DNA of 64,000 nt from Curtobacterium sp. MCSS17_007 (GTDB lineage Bacteria; Actinomycetota; Actinomycetes; Actinomycetales; Microbacteriaceae). Shown here in pieces: positions 42,221 through 51,136 of this stretch (position 1 is the first letter of the stretch; each line of letters opens with the position of its first letter). The translations under genes and the position numbers were made by a program. The DNA lies in the NCBI RefSeq assembly GCF_003234175.2, contig NZ_CP126257.1, positions 310,001 through 374,000 on the forward strand. The letters are read 5' to 3'. The notes under the pieces were generated by a model. It had not been told where the DNA came from, did not search any database, and saw only the letters and a program-made list of their open reading frames with translations.

Positions 42221-44158
42221 TCAGGCCTGTCGACGGCGCCGCGATCCGATGACCGCCGTCACCGCGCCCAGCACGAGCAGCACGATCGCCGTCAGGATGC
42301 CGGAGCGCGGGTCCGAGCCGGTGAAGGCGAGGGCGCCGGACGTCCCGGTGCCGCTGCCGTCACCGACGGTGACCGTGGTGCCACCGGTCCCACCGGCGGT
42401 GCCGTCGCCGACCACGACGTACTCGAACGCCAGGTCGTCGCTCGTGCCGCCCGGGGTGCTGACGGTGATCGCCGTCGTGCCCTCGTCGCACGCCGGCGTG
42501 GTGAACGTCAGCGCGGTGCCGTCGTCCGAGACCGTGACGTCGGCCGGGTCGATGGTGACCCCGCAGATCGTGACGGTGGTCGCTCCCGGCACGAAGCCGT
42601 CACCGTCGACGGTCACGGTCGTGCCGCCGGTCGTCGGGCCCGAACCGGGGGTGGCGCCGGTGACCGCGGGGACGGGCAGGTAGGCGTAGGCGTCCTCGGC
42701 CACGGTGGTGCCGCCCGGACCGGTCACGGCCACGTCCGCCGTGCCGACGGTGCCTGCGGGCGTGGTGACGGTGACGGACGTGTCGGTCGGCTCGCCGACG
42801 ATGGTCGCGGGGGCGCCGTCGAAGGTGACCTCGGTGGTGCCGGCCAGGTCGGTGCCGCTGATCACGACCGTCTGACCGCCAGCGGTCGGTCCGGAGGCGG
42901 GGGTCACCCCGGTGACGGTCGCCGCGGCAGCCGGCGCCACGTACCGGAACTGCGTCGGGGCGGTGAGCGTGGTGTCGCCCGGGAACCCGACCGTGACGTC
43001 CACGAGCCCGGTGCCGGCCGGTGACGTCACGACGATCGTCGTCCCGTCCTCGGACACGGACTGCACCTCGGCGAGGGTGTCCCCGAAGCGGACCTCGTCG
43101 GCGGCCTGCAGGCCCGTGCCGGTGATGGTCACGGCCGTGCCGCCGGCGGTCGGGCCCTCGGTGGGCGAGAGCGCGGTGACCGTCGGTGCGACGTACACGT
43201 AGGGCAGGCTGTCCGACGATCCGCCGCTCGTGACGACCGCGGTGGTCGCACCGGCGGCCCCCGCGGGCGTCACCGCGGTGAGCGACGTGCCGTCGTCCGC
43301 GACGGTGACCCCGGTGGCGGGGACGCCCCCGAACGTGACCGTCGTGTCGTCCCCGAAGCCGTCGCCCGTGATGGTCACGGTCTGGCCGCCGGTGGTGGGG
43401 CCGGTGCCCGGGGTGATGTCGGTGACCGTGACCGGCGCCGCGGCGGCGGTCGGGGTCTCGCAGTTCGCCTGCGCCAGCACCACGGTGGCGACGGCGTCGT
43501 CGACCAGGGTGACGCCGGCGACGGTGCCGTCGAGCGTGACGGTGGCGAGGACCGAGGTCGCGGCGGCGGTCGTGGCCGTGGTGGTCGTCGTGCGGACCAG
43601 GTCGACCGTCAGGGTGACGCCGGCCAGGGCGCCGGTGAGTGCCGTCGAGCTCGAGACGGTGGGCGTGTCCGCGTCGAGCGTCACCGTCTGGCCGAGCACG
43701 GTGAGCCCGGTGAGCAGGGCGTCGCTCGTCGGGGTGCCGCCGACCGGGCACGTCGCGGTGGCGGTCGCGGCGTCGGCGGTGAGCACGTCGAGGCCGAGGA
43801 GCTCGATCGAGGCGCCGGCGATGTCGGCGGACGCGGTCGACCGGGTGGCGTCGCTGCTCGCGGAGGTCGAGACGACGTCCGCCCCGATGTCGGCGACCGC
43901 TGCCTGCACGAGCGTCGAGGCGTCACCGTCGAACGCGTCCGTGCCCGAACCGGCGACGGAGACGGCTCCGGCGGACACGTCGGCGGTGAGCCCGACGAGG
44001 CCGGCGAGGTCGGGTACCGCGACGTCCGCACTGATCCCGACCGCTGCCGCGTCCCCCGGTGCCGCTGCCGCGGGGCTGGCGACCACGAGGGCGCCTCCCA
44101 GTGCGGTCCCGGCGGCGACGGACATCGCTGCGAACCGCATTGCCGAGCGTCGTTGCAT
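42221..44158 (-). CDS. Secreted IPT/TIG-repeat surface protein with LAFTG sorting signal
   Basis: A 645-residue exported protein. A signal peptide of about 37 residues ends ASPAAAAPG; a unique Thr/Ala-rich region runs to about 250; then come four IPT/TIG Ig-like repeats (about 255-560), each opening with a V-T-x-x-x-P-x-x-G-P-T-x-G-G motif. The C terminus is LAFTGSDPRSGIL, a hydrophobic helix and RRRRQA, the layout of a sortase substrate (LAxTG suggests class E sortase). It is probably wall-anchored and may serve adhesion or envelope structure. ATG at 44158 follows AAGGAAC. Confidence 0.85.
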   Translation of the reverse strand: MQRRSAMRFAAMSVAAGTALGGALVVASPAAAAPGDAAAVGISADVAVPDLAGLVGLTADVSAGAVSVAGSGTDAFDGDASTLVQAAVADIGADVVSTSASSDATRSTASADIAGASIELLGLDVLTADAATATATCPVGGTPTSDALLTGLTVLGQTVTLDADTPTVSSSTALTGALAGVTLTVDLVRTTTTTATTAAATSVLATVTLDGTVAGVTLVDDAVATVVLAQANCETPTAAAAPVTVTDITPGTGPTTGGQTVTITGDGFGDDTTVTFGGVPATGVTVADDGTSLTAVTPAGAAGATTAVVTSGGSSDSLPYVYVAPTVTALSPTEGPTAGGTAVTITGTGLQAADEVRFGDTLAEVQSVSEDGTTIVVTSPAGTGLVDVTVGFPGDTTLTAPTQFRYVAPAAAATVTGVTPASGPTAGGQTVVISGTDLAGTTEVTFDGAPATIVGEPTDTSVTVTTPAGTVGTADVAVTGPGGTTVAEDAYAYLPVPAVTGATPGSGPTTGGTTVTVDGDGFVPGATTVTICGVTIDPADVTVSDDGTALTFTTPACDEGTTAITVSTPGGTSDDLAFEYVVVGDGTAGGTGGTTVTVGDGSGTGTSGALAFTGSDPRSGILTAIVLLVLGAVTAVIGSRRRRQA

Positions 44159-44528
44159 GGCGTTCCTTCCGTTGGAGGTTCTGTTGCAGCGGAAGCTAGG
44201 CGTCCGTACCGGGCTGGTTCGACCCTCGTTCGGGGGGATGGACGGCGCACACAAAGCTGTAGAACCCCTCAGTTCCGGGCGTTGACGCGCTCCAGACGAA
44301 CCGGCCGGACCGAGCACGGGATCGACGATCCGCGCTCTGCGGATTGCGCGCCGGGGACAGTCACGCGGCCGTCGACGACGAGCGGACGCACATCCACCGG
44401 CACGAGCCTTCCCGTGCGACTCGGAGCATCGCGCTCTGGCGGCCGGTCTCCACGCTGCTGTGACGCGACGATGCGGTGGCCCGCGCACAGCGGGTGCGCA
44501 CCGGCGACCGGGCGTGATGAGGAATCGG
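44159..44528. other. Intergenic region between the IPT gene and tRNA-Gly (370 bp)
   Basis: No gene is supported. On the minus strand it should hold the promoter of the IPT gene; TAGCTT (reverse of 44193-44198) could be a -10. GGATCGACGATCC near 44321 is a small palindrome. The rest shows nothing I can name. Confidence 0.4.
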
Positions 44529-44599
44529 AGCGAGTGACGGGAATCGAACCCGCGCTACCAGCTTGGGAAGCTGGAGTTCTACCATTGAACTACACTCGC
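44529..44599 (-). tRNA. tRNA-Gly (anticodon CCC)
   Basis: A 71-nt tRNA on the minus strand. Acceptor arms are GCGAGTG and CACTCGC with discriminator U. The anticodon stem CCAGC/GCTGG encloses the loop TTCCCAA, giving CCC (reads GGG, Gly). The T arm is GCGGGTTCGATTCCCGT. CCA is not encoded. Confidence 0.95.
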
Positions 44600-44816
44600 G
44601 CATCCCGTCGGACGGGACGCGGCAAGCCTAGCGGATTCTCCGCTGGACGCCAGCCGAACGCGCGCCGCACGGTCCGTGGCGGCGGCGATCCGTGCCTCCA
44701 GGCCGGTGCGACGCGGTCGCCGTGTCTCCCCTGTGAGGTCCCCTGGCTGACGGACACGTGTCGTCGCCGTGTGTACCGTCCAGGGGGTTCCGACGCCCTA
44801 CCCGGAGGAGGACCGG

Positions 44817-45896
44817 ATGGTCAGGCATCCCCTCATCGACGACGTGGTCGGCCCCGCCATAGTGGTCCGCTCCGCCTCGCCGGTCGTGTGGCTGACGGAC
44901 TCGCTCGCCTCACTGCTGCGTCGGGCATCCGAGTCGGGGCGCACGGTCGTGCTCCGCACCGGCCGGGAGGCGGCGCTCACCCCCGCCCTGCGGCACGCGC
45001 TGGGTGCACACCAGGCCGGGTGGGCCGTGGACGAGGCCGACGGCTCGCTGCGGGACGGTCGCACCGGCGTTGCGGCGTCGGGCATCGAGGACTTCGTGCG
45101 CCGCGGGCCCGAGCTCGTCGGCGCACCGGCACCGGGGCACCCGGTGGCGCCGGACTCGGTCCGGCAGATCAGCATCGACCTGACGTTGCGGCACCACACG
45201 GACCGCGCGGTCGACATCGGCACCGCGATCGAGGCCCTGTGCGACGCCGTCGGCACCCGCCCGGAGCAGTGGGGCACGAGCGAGCCGCTGACGCTGCCGT
45301 GGGACCGATGGGTCGTCACGCAGTACGCCAAGCACGAGGCGCCGGGCGTCTCGACCTCGTACGCCGTCGGCGACGGGTTCTCGGCGACGATGACCGCGCA
45401 CCTGCTCGACGGCGTCGTCGTGGAGACGATGTCCGCCGTGCTGACGATCCCGGAGGACGGGGCCGACCCGGCGCTCGCGTCGCGGCTGCTCGATGCCGTG
45501 CAGCGCGTCGCGGACCAGGTCGAGCCGGTCTTCGGCGTGGTCATGCAGCGCCGTGGCGACGCCGACCACCTGGTGCGCGCGGTGTCGCACAGCGAGCCGG
45601 AACCACTCGCGGTGGTGGTCGGTGCCGAGGCCACGGAGCTCCTCGACCGCAGCGGCGCGTGGCCGCCGCCGCGGACCACGACCTCGGTGTTCGGCAGGGG
45701 CGGGCTCGTCGTGCGCTTCGACGACGGGTGGGAGGCGCTCGAGGCGTTCCTCGACCGCATCGACGAGGACCGCTTCCTGCAGCTCGTCGGCGGTGCTCCG
45801 CTCGATCCCGCGCACGACGAGGGCACGCTGGACGGCCACGACCGCAGCGCACGTGCCGGCTCCGGCCGGACGACGGGCGGTCCGGGTGCCGCGTGA
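44817..45896 (+). CDS. DUF6177-like protein, function unknown
   Basis: A 359-residue soluble protein with no signal peptide or membrane helix. It begins MVRHPLIDDVVGPAIVVRS; WDRWVVTQYAKHEAPGVSTS and FGRGGLVVRFDDGWEALEAF are distinctive. I recall the name DUF6177 for such actinobacterial proteins but cannot confirm it. ATG at 44817 is set by GGAGGAGGACC. The next gene overlaps it by 11 bases, so the two form an operon. Confidence 0.7.
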   Translation: MVRHPLIDDVVGPAIVVRSASPVVWLTDSLASLLRRASESGRTVVLRTGREAALTPALRHALGAHQAGWAVDEADGSLRDGRTGVAASGIEDFVRRGPELVGAPAPGHPVAPDSVRQISIDLTLRHHTDRAVDIGTAIEALCDAVGTRPEQWGTSEPLTLPWDRWVVTQYAKHEAPGVSTSYAVGDGFSATMTAHLLDGVVVETMSAVLTIPEDGADPALASRLLDAVQRVADQVEPVFGVVMQRRGDADHLVRAVSHSEPEPLAVVVGAEATELLDRSGAWPPPRTTTSVFGRGGLVVRFDDGWEALEAFLDRIDEDRFLQLVGGAPLDPAHDEGTLDGHDRSARAGSGRTTGGPGAA

Positions 45897-46233
45897 CGTG
45901 ACGCTCCTCTGCCGCGGGCCGGTGGAGACCCGGGACGTCGCCGAGGCGCTGCTGCTGCACGACGAGACGTGGGGTGTCCGTGCGCTGGACGACGGCCCGG
46001 TGCTGCAGGTGTGCCGTGACGCGTCGCGCCCGGTGATCACGGTGCTCGGCGTGCGGCGCGTGGAGTCACTGGACGAGGTCCGGCGGGTCCTGCCGGACGC
46101 CCCGGCACTCGGGACGCCGCTCTGGTGGGTGGACACCGTGACGCCGTTCGGGCCGGAGGGCGAGGCGGGGGTCACCGCGGCGCTCGAGGCCTCGATGGAG
46201 CTCGACGCGGTCTGCATCGTCCACGGCGACTGA
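45886..46233 (+). CDS. Small hypothetical protein coupled to the DUF6177-like gene
   Basis: A 115-residue soluble protein, VPRDVTLLCRGPVETRDVAE through MELDAVCIVHGD, with no recognised family. The start is uncertain: GTG at 45886 overlaps the upstream stop by 11 bases, while GTG at 45898 starts just after it. Composition matches its neighbours. It converges with the second CopD-CtaG gene. Confidence 0.65.
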   Translation: MPRDVTLLCRGPVETRDVAEALLLHDETWGVRALDDGPVLQVCRDASRPVITVLGVRRVESLDEVRRVLPDAPALGTPLWWVDTVTPFGPEGEAGVTAALEASMELDAVCIVHGD

Positions 46234-46278
46234 CCGGACGCAGCGCCCGGTCGTGGCCCGATGTCGGGGGGACCGGCG

Positions 46279-48324
46279 TCAGTCGCGCTTGCTCATCGCG
46301 GCGAGCCGCTCGTTGTACGCCTTGAGGTCGGCGTCGCCGTCGCGCTCGGCCTTGCGGTCGAGGCGCTTCGCGTCGCGCTTGTCGGTCCGCACCCAGTTGC
46401 GCACCACGAGCAGCGCGACGAACACCATCGGCAGCTCCGACGCACCCCAGGCGATGCCGCCGCCGATGTGCTGGTCGTCGAGCAGTGCCCGGTCGTCGGT
46501 CTGCCCGAGGGCGTGGAACCAGTCGGCGGCGAACACCGACTGCGACGTCATCACGGCGACGCCGAAGAAGGCGTGGAAGGCCAGGGTGGCCAGCAGCGCG
46601 ATGATGAGGATCGGGTACTGCGGACGCTTCGGCCCCGGGTCGACGCCGACGAACACCCAGAAGAACAGGTAGCCGCTGAACACGAAGTGCACGACCATCA
46701 CGACGTGCCACTCGTGCGACTGCATGGCGTACTGGAACGCGGGCGTGAAGTAGAACACCACGAGGGACCCGGCGAAGATGACACCGGCGACCGCGGGCTT
46801 CGCGAGGAACTGCATGTACCGCGAGTGCGTGAAGAGCATGAGCCACTCACGGGCGCCGCGGGAGCCGTCGTTCCGCACCGGCAGCGTGCGCAGGGCGAGC
46901 AGCACCGGGCCGCCGAGCACGAGCGGCAGCGGCACGAACATCATGAGCAGCATGTGCTGGAGCATGTGCGACGAGAAGTGCACCATGCCGTAGACCGCGG
47001 GGCCCGCCGAGGTGGTCCAGATGAACAGCGCGCAGCCGAGCACCCAGGCGATGGTCCGGCCGACCGGCCAGGTGTCGCCGCGCTGCTTGAGCTTGCGCAC
47101 CGACAGCAGGTACCAGCCGGCACCGACGACCGCGACGGCGAGGTAGACCCAGTCGATGTGCCACTGCGTCAGGTAGGTCTGCACGGTCTGCGCCGGCGGG
47201 TACGTGTAGCCGAGCAGGCCGGAACGGGTGTCCTGGCCGGTCTCGGGCGTCTGGGGGATCGGCGGCTGCGAGCGGGACACGGCGACCGAGACGCCGATGG
47301 CCACGGCCATGAAGACGATCTCGGCCAGGGCGAACCGCACGAAGAGCTTCCGGTCGAGCGGTGCGCGCAGGAGCCCGGGCACGAGCTTCCGGCGCTGCGC
47401 GACCCCGGCGAGCCCGAGCAGCACGAGGATGACCGCCTTGACCGTGATGAGCCAGCCGTACGTCGTCGTGACGAGGTCGGCCGGACCGGTCAGGCGCAAC
47501 GAGGCGTTGACGATGCCGGAGAACGCGACCGCGGCGAAGGCCCAGCCTGCGAGCGTCGAGTAGCGGGCGACGACGCGTCCGGTGGCGCCCTTCGTGCGGG
47601 TGCGCAGGAGCAGCACGGCGACGAGCCCGCCGGCCCAGACGCACACCGCGACCAGGTGCACGGCGAGCGAGTTGACGGCGTTCGCGTGCTCGAGCGCTCC
47701 GGCGGCGTGGCCGGACAGGGCGAGCGGCAGCAGTGCGAAGAGCCCGGCGACGGTCGCGACCGCGAGCGTGGTGGCCCGGGTGGCGAAGGCCGCGACGAGC
47801 GTGGCGACCAGGATCGCGGCGGCGGAGACGACGAGCGCCTGCCCGATCTCGACCTGGAACGCGAACAGCAGGAAGTTCCGGGCGAACACCGGGCTGGTGA
47901 GCGGCACACCGAGCGTGTTCGCGCCCGTCAGCACGATGCCGACGACGGCGGCCAGGAACCAGACGGAGCCCGCCGCGGCAGCCCACCGCGCGGCCCGGTG
48001 CTGGACGCTCGACATGGCGCCGTGGTCCTGCTTCTTCGCCGGCAGCGCGAACGCCGCGACGATGAGCAGGCCGATCGTCAGCGCGGCCGTGGTGTCGTGC
48101 ACGACCCGGGCGACGGGCAGGCCGTACTCGACCAGGTCACCGGCCGACACGAGCTGCTGCGACGCCGTGAACGCGCCGGTCACGGTCATGCCGAGCACGG
48201 CGCACGCCACGGCGAGCGGGATCGCGATGACCAGGACCGTCGCGACGGTGGTGGAGCGCGCGGAGGTGGGGGCGGGGTCGGGTGCCGTGTCCCCGGGCTG
48301 CGTGGCGGCTGACGTGACGGTCAT
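46279..48324 (-). CDS. CopD-CtaG fusion membrane protein, copy 2
   Basis: A 681-residue polytopic protein with the same two-part plan as the gene at 23804: a CopD-like half (to about 360, with LSGHAAGALEHANAVNSLAV) and a CtaG-like half (about 380-640, with HFSSHMLQHMLLMMFVPLPL and YFTPAFQYAMQSHEWHVVM). The C-terminal half keeps the His/Met-rich motifs expected for copper binding more clearly than copy 1. A charged tail of about 40 residues ends it. ATG at 48324 is the first start. Its role in copper delivery to cytochrome oxidase is inferred from CtaG. Confidence 0.9.
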   Translation of the reverse strand: MTVTSAATQPGDTAPDPAPTSARSTTVATVLVIAIPLAVACAVLGMTVTGAFTASQQLVSAGDLVEYGLPVARVVHDTTAALTIGLLIVAAFALPAKKQDHGAMSSVQHRAARWAAAAGSVWFLAAVVGIVLTGANTLGVPLTSPVFARNFLLFAFQVEIGQALVVSAAAILVATLVAAFATRATTLAVATVAGLFALLPLALSGHAAGALEHANAVNSLAVHLVAVCVWAGGLVAVLLLRTRTKGATGRVVARYSTLAGWAFAAVAFSGIVNASLRLTGPADLVTTTYGWLITVKAVILVLLGLAGVAQRRKLVPGLLRAPLDRKLFVRFALAEIVFMAVAIGVSVAVSRSQPPIPQTPETGQDTRSGLLGYTYPPAQTVQTYLTQWHIDWVYLAVAVVGAGWYLLSVRKLKQRGDTWPVGRTIAWVLGCALFIWTTSAGPAVYGMVHFSSHMLQHMLLMMFVPLPLVLGGPVLLALRTLPVRNDGSRGAREWLMLFTHSRYMQFLAKPAVAGVIFAGSLVVFYFTPAFQYAMQSHEWHVVMVVHFVFSGYLFFWVFVGVDPGPKRPQYPILIIALLATLAFHAFFGVAVMTSQSVFAADWFHALGQTDDRALLDDQHIGGGIAWGASELPMVFVALLVVRNWVRTDKRDAKRLDRKAERDGDADLKAYNERLAAMSKRD

Positions 48325-48397
48325 GACCGTCCAATGGTAGGTCCGCCGCCTGACACCCCGATCCCAGTCCGGGAGCGGCCGGACCCGCCCGACGGCG

Positions 48398-49489
48398 TCA
48401 GTCCCGGTGCTCCCAGATGCCCTCGCTGCCCACCCCGACGAACCCGACCGCCTCGTTGACGTCGAGCATCGGCCGGTTCTCCTCGGCGTTGAAGGTGACG
48501 ATCGACGGTCGCCCCGGGAAGTCCCGTTCGATGGTCTCGATCCCGACCACCTTGAGCAGCCACCCGAGCCGGTGTCCGCGGTGCTCGCGGAGCACGAGCG
48601 TGTCCCACTGCATCACCGCCCGACCAGGCGCATCTGAGATCTTGATCTGACTGAAACCAGCCAAGGTGGTGCTCTCGACGTGCTCCACTGCGATGGTCAG
48701 CATGGTGTGCGGGCCGCTCGCGAACTGCTCCTCGGTCTCCCGGACGCGGTCTGCCGTCCAGACGTCCTCGGGCTCCTGCATGTCACCCTCGGGGGCGTCG
48801 GTGCTCATCCGGGTGTGGAGCAGGGCGAGGCCGTCCAGCCACCGCTCGGGCGTCGCACCGGTCCAGGTGTGCACGCGGTACCCGGGGCCGGCCGCCGTCG
48901 CCGCGCGCTCGTGCAGCTCGCGCACGACCGACGCGTCGGCGGGGAGTCCGAGCCGACTGATCCGGTTGACCTGCCCGAACCGCCACCCGCGGCCGGTCAG
49001 GAACCGCACGCCGGCCTCGTCCGCGGGCACGGCGCCGAAGCCCGTCGGTGCCGGGACGTACCCGGGTCCGTCCGCGGGGCCGACCTGGCGCGAGACGGCG
49101 TACGTCTTCCACTGTGTGCGCCCCTCGGACCGGGCGACCCCCTCGAGGTGGTCGGCCAGCAGGGTGCCGATGCCGCGGCGCTGCCGGTCGGGCCGGACCC
49201 CGAGCGACAGCCAGCAGTTCGTCGTGCCCGGTTCGGTCTTCGAGTCGTACGCCCCGGACGCCACGACCTCGCCGTCGGCGTCACGCACGACGAACAGGCG
49301 GCTCGGTGCGCCGGGTTCGCGGCACATGGGCAGGGCCTCGGCGGGCGTCCAGGACAGCTCGGGCAGCCCGTGCACGGCGACCTCGGCCGCGTCGGACACC
49401 GCGAGCCAGTCGCAGAACGCCCGCACCCGCTCGGGGTCGTCGTCCATCGCCGTCGGCACGACGAGTTCCTCGACGCTGTACGTGGTCAC
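48398..49489 (-). CDS. Tandem GNAT-domain acetyltransferase
   Basis: A 363-residue protein with two GNAT folds. The first (about 50-160) has the CoA-binding segment LGVRPDRQRRGIGTLL; the second (about 200-355) has DTLVLREHRGHRLGWLLK. Double-GNAT proteins of this size include mycothiol synthase (MshD) relatives and many of unknown role; this one is not assigned. GTG at 49489 follows CAGGGAG. It diverges from dcd across about 100 bases. Confidence 0.85.
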   Translation of the reverse strand: MTTYSVEELVVPTAMDDDPERVRAFCDWLAVSDAAEVAVHGLPELSWTPAEALPMCREPGAPSRLFVVRDADGEVVASGAYDSKTEPGTTNCWLSLGVRPDRQRRGIGTLLADHLEGVARSEGRTQWKTYAVSRQVGPADGPGYVPAPTGFGAVPADEAGVRFLTGRGWRFGQVNRISRLGLPADASVVRELHERAATAAGPGYRVHTWTGATPERWLDGLALLHTRMSTDAPEGDMQEPEDVWTADRVRETEEQFASGPHTMLTIAVEHVESTTLAGFSQIKISDAPGRAVMQWDTLVLREHRGHRLGWLLKVVGIETIERDFPGRPSIVTFNAEENRPMLDVNEAVGFVGVGSEGIWEHRD

Positions 49490-49578
49490 GATGCTCCCTG
49501 CGGTCGACCGGTGGGACGGCCGTCGTCCGCCGCCCGGCAGGGCAGCCTCGCAGCATATCGGCGGGCACACCCTGCCGC

Positions 49579-49584
49579 TAGGCT
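49579..49584 (+). promoter_or_regulatory. -10 hexamer TAGGCT, leaderless promoter of dcd
   Basis: TAGGCT lies six bases before GTG at 49591. Confidence 0.55.
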
Positions 49585-49590
49585 TCCTGC

Positions 49591-50178
49591 GTGCTGCTCT
49601 CCGACCGCGACATCACCGCCCAGCTCGCCGAGGGCCGGATCGGGCTCGACCCGTACGACCCCTCGCTCGTCCAGCCGTCGAGCATCGACGTCCGGCTCGA
49701 CAAGTACTTCCGGCTGTTCGACAACCACAAGTACCCGCACATCGACCCGGCCGAGGACCAGCCCGAGCTCACCCGCCTGGTCGAGACCGACCCGGACGAG
49801 GCGTTCGTGCTGCACCCGGGGGAGTTCGTCCTCGGCTCGACCTTCGAGGTCGTCACGCTGCCCGACGACATCGCCGCGCGGCTCGAGGGCAAGAGCTCGC
49901 TCGGCCGTCTCGGCCTCCTGACGCACTCGACGGCCGGCTTCATCGACCCGGGCTTCTCCGGCCACGTCACCCTCGAGCTGTCGAACGTCGCCACCCTGCC
50001 GATCAAGCTCTGGCCGGGCATGAAGATCGGCCAGCTCTGCTTCTTCCAGCTGTCGAGTCCGGCGGAGAAGCCGTACGGCTCGGCTGAGTACCAGTCTCGC
50101 TACCAGGGGCAGCGCGGCCCGACGCCGTCGCGCTCAGCGCTGAACTTCCACCGCGCGGACGTCTCGCAGCGCGACTGA
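49591..50178 (+). CDS. dcd: dCTP deaminase (possibly bifunctional dCTP deaminase/dUTPase)
   Basis: A 195-residue enzyme of the trimeric dUTPase fold. [19 protein letters not shown] contains the catalytic region of Dcd, followed by [14 protein letters not shown] and [10 protein letters not shown]. In mycobacteria the homologue both deaminates dCTP and cleaves dUTP; which applies here is not decided. Length is normal. GTG at 49591 follows TAGGCT by six bases, so the mRNA is probably leaderless. Just beyond dcd the base composition drops and the accessory island begins. Confidence 0.95.
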   Translation: MLLSDRDITAQLAEGRIGLDPYDPSLVQPSSIDVRLDKYFRLFDNHKYPHIDPAEDQPELTRLVETDPDEAFVLHPGEFVLGSTFEVVTLPDDIAARLEGKSSLGRLGLLTHSTAGFIDPGFSGHVTLELSNVATLPIKLWPGMKIGQLCFFQLSSPAEKPYGSAEYQSRYQGQRGPTPSRSALNFHRADVSQRD

Positions 50179-50276
50179 TCGGAGCCCGTCGGGCAGGGCG
50201 CGTGCCCGACCACCCCTCCGCGGCGCCAGCCCCGACCCTTGATGTACCACCGCGCAGCGAAATGTCGCACTCTGTG

Positions 50277-50282
50277 TATCGT
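50277..50282 (+). promoter_or_regulatory. -10 hexamer TATCGT, leaderless promoter of the Xre gene
   Basis: TATCGT lies six bases before the ATG at 50289. Confidence 0.4.
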
Positions 50283-50288
50283 TGTTGC

Positions 50289-50771
50289 ATGGACAAAGCA
50301 CCGACCCGTGCACCGCAGCCGGTGGTGGCGTCTGAGATCATCCGCGACGCCCGGCTGCGCGCCGCACTGACGCAGGTGCAGCTCGCCGTTTGCGCCGGAA
50401 TCACGCAGAGCGCGGTTAGCACCTACGAGAACGGTCGTCGGCAACCCTCGCTCGTGATGCGGCAGAGGCTTGCTCGCGCAGCGGGCTTTGAGGTGGCGGT
50501 TACCCTTCTGTGGCGTCGCCGCCGCCACTTCTGTGATGCTGGCTCTTCGCGATGCCGGAAGACCGCAGGTCACTCTGATGAAGCGAAGCTGGCCCGAGCC
50601 CTCAATCAGCCACGCAGCCGGGCGCGTTGTGCAGCTGTCGTTTTCTCTGGCAACCCTGGACGGATGGAAGGATCGTCTTGCCCTTGCTGGTACAGGGACT
50701 ATGCAGAAGAACTGCTCGAGGTGACAGTCGAGGTGCTCGGCCCAGGAAGGCGCAGAGCCGGATGCTGCTGA
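50289..50771 (+). CDS. Xre-family helix-turn-helix protein, C-terminal part probably frameshifted
   Basis: The open frame encodes 160 residues, but only about the first 75 look like a protein: an Xre helix-turn-helix with RDARLRAALTQVQLAVCAGI, SAVSTYENGRRQPS and LARAAGFEVAVTL. After residue 76 the translation turns into RRRRHFCDAGSSRCRK and similar text, while the +1 frame (about 50470-50724) reads more naturally, and DYAEELLEVTVEVL appears again in the first frame near 50690. I take this as a once longer gene with frameshifts. The ATG follows TATCGT by six bases. It may have been the regulator of a toxin-antitoxin-like or island module. Confidence 0.6.
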   Translation: MDKAPTRAPQPVVASEIIRDARLRAALTQVQLAVCAGITQSAVSTYENGRRQPSLVMRQRLARAAGFEVAVTLLWRRRRHFCDAGSSRCRKTAGHSDEAKLARALNQPRSRARCAAVVFSGNPGRMEGSSCPCWYRDYAEELLEVTVEVLGPGRRRAGCC

Positions 50772-50883
50772 TTGCTGACCAAAGCAGTGGCGGCTCGACC
50801 GCGCGTACCTGTGCACAACAGCCATCATCCACATCTATCAGCTTCTGCCTCGCCAGAGTCGCAACTTGTGGCTGAATAGGCGC

Positions 50884-51045
50884 ATGCTACATGAATGGGA
50901 AGTTGGGAACCTTACTTGCATCTGCTTACAGCGCATGCACGCTATTGAATCAGGTTGGATTTGCCGAGACTGCGGCGTTTTTGTGATGGCGGAGGCCGCT
51001 CGAACTTTCGCAGAGATTCGAGCCCAGCATCGACCTGTGACATGA
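50884..51045 (+). pseudogene. 53-codon Cys-rich ORF, small gene or gene remnant
   Basis: ATG at 50884 opens 53 codons with LTCICLQRMHAIESGWICRD and CGVFVMAEAARTF: a CxC and a CxxC that could bind zinc. The same frame is open upstream to 50779 and reads WRLDRAYLCTTAIIHIYQLL, which looks protein-like but has no start, so this may be the 3' end of a larger broken gene. There is no clear ribosome site. Confidence 0.35.
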
Positions 51046-51055
51046 ACAAGTAGGG

Positions 51056-51091
51056 ACGGCCGCCCTCCTCTCCGGTAGAGGGGGCGGCCGT
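51056..51091. terminator. Bidirectional terminator hairpin bounding the island operon
   Basis: ACGGCCGCCCTCCT pairs with AGAGGGGGCGGCCGT with one bulge over CTCCGGT. It lies between the Xre-side remnants (+) and the 3' end of the three-gene operon (-). Confidence 0.7.
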
Positions 51092-51136
51092 TCGACTCGA
51101 ATACCCGTCGCTCGTTAATCCTTCACAGTGCAGCAT

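Larger units (their letters stand above)
50772..51136. other. Decayed or weakly coding stretch after the Xre gene (365 bp)
   Basis: AT-richer DNA (30 of 60 G+C in 50881-50940). A plus-strand frame stays open from 50779 to 51045 with no good start before ATG 50884, and a terminator hairpin lies at 51056. It looks like the remains of genes, not designed spacer. No known family was recognised. Confidence 0.45.

Noticed and set aside
46261..48312. 683-codon plus-strand open frame opposite the second CopD-CtaG gene
   Set aside because: His/Arg/Asp-rich shadow of the real minus-strand gene.
50942..51136. 64-codon minus-strand open frame after island gene A
   Set aside because: It runs through the terminator hairpin at 51056-51091 and has no family-like features.
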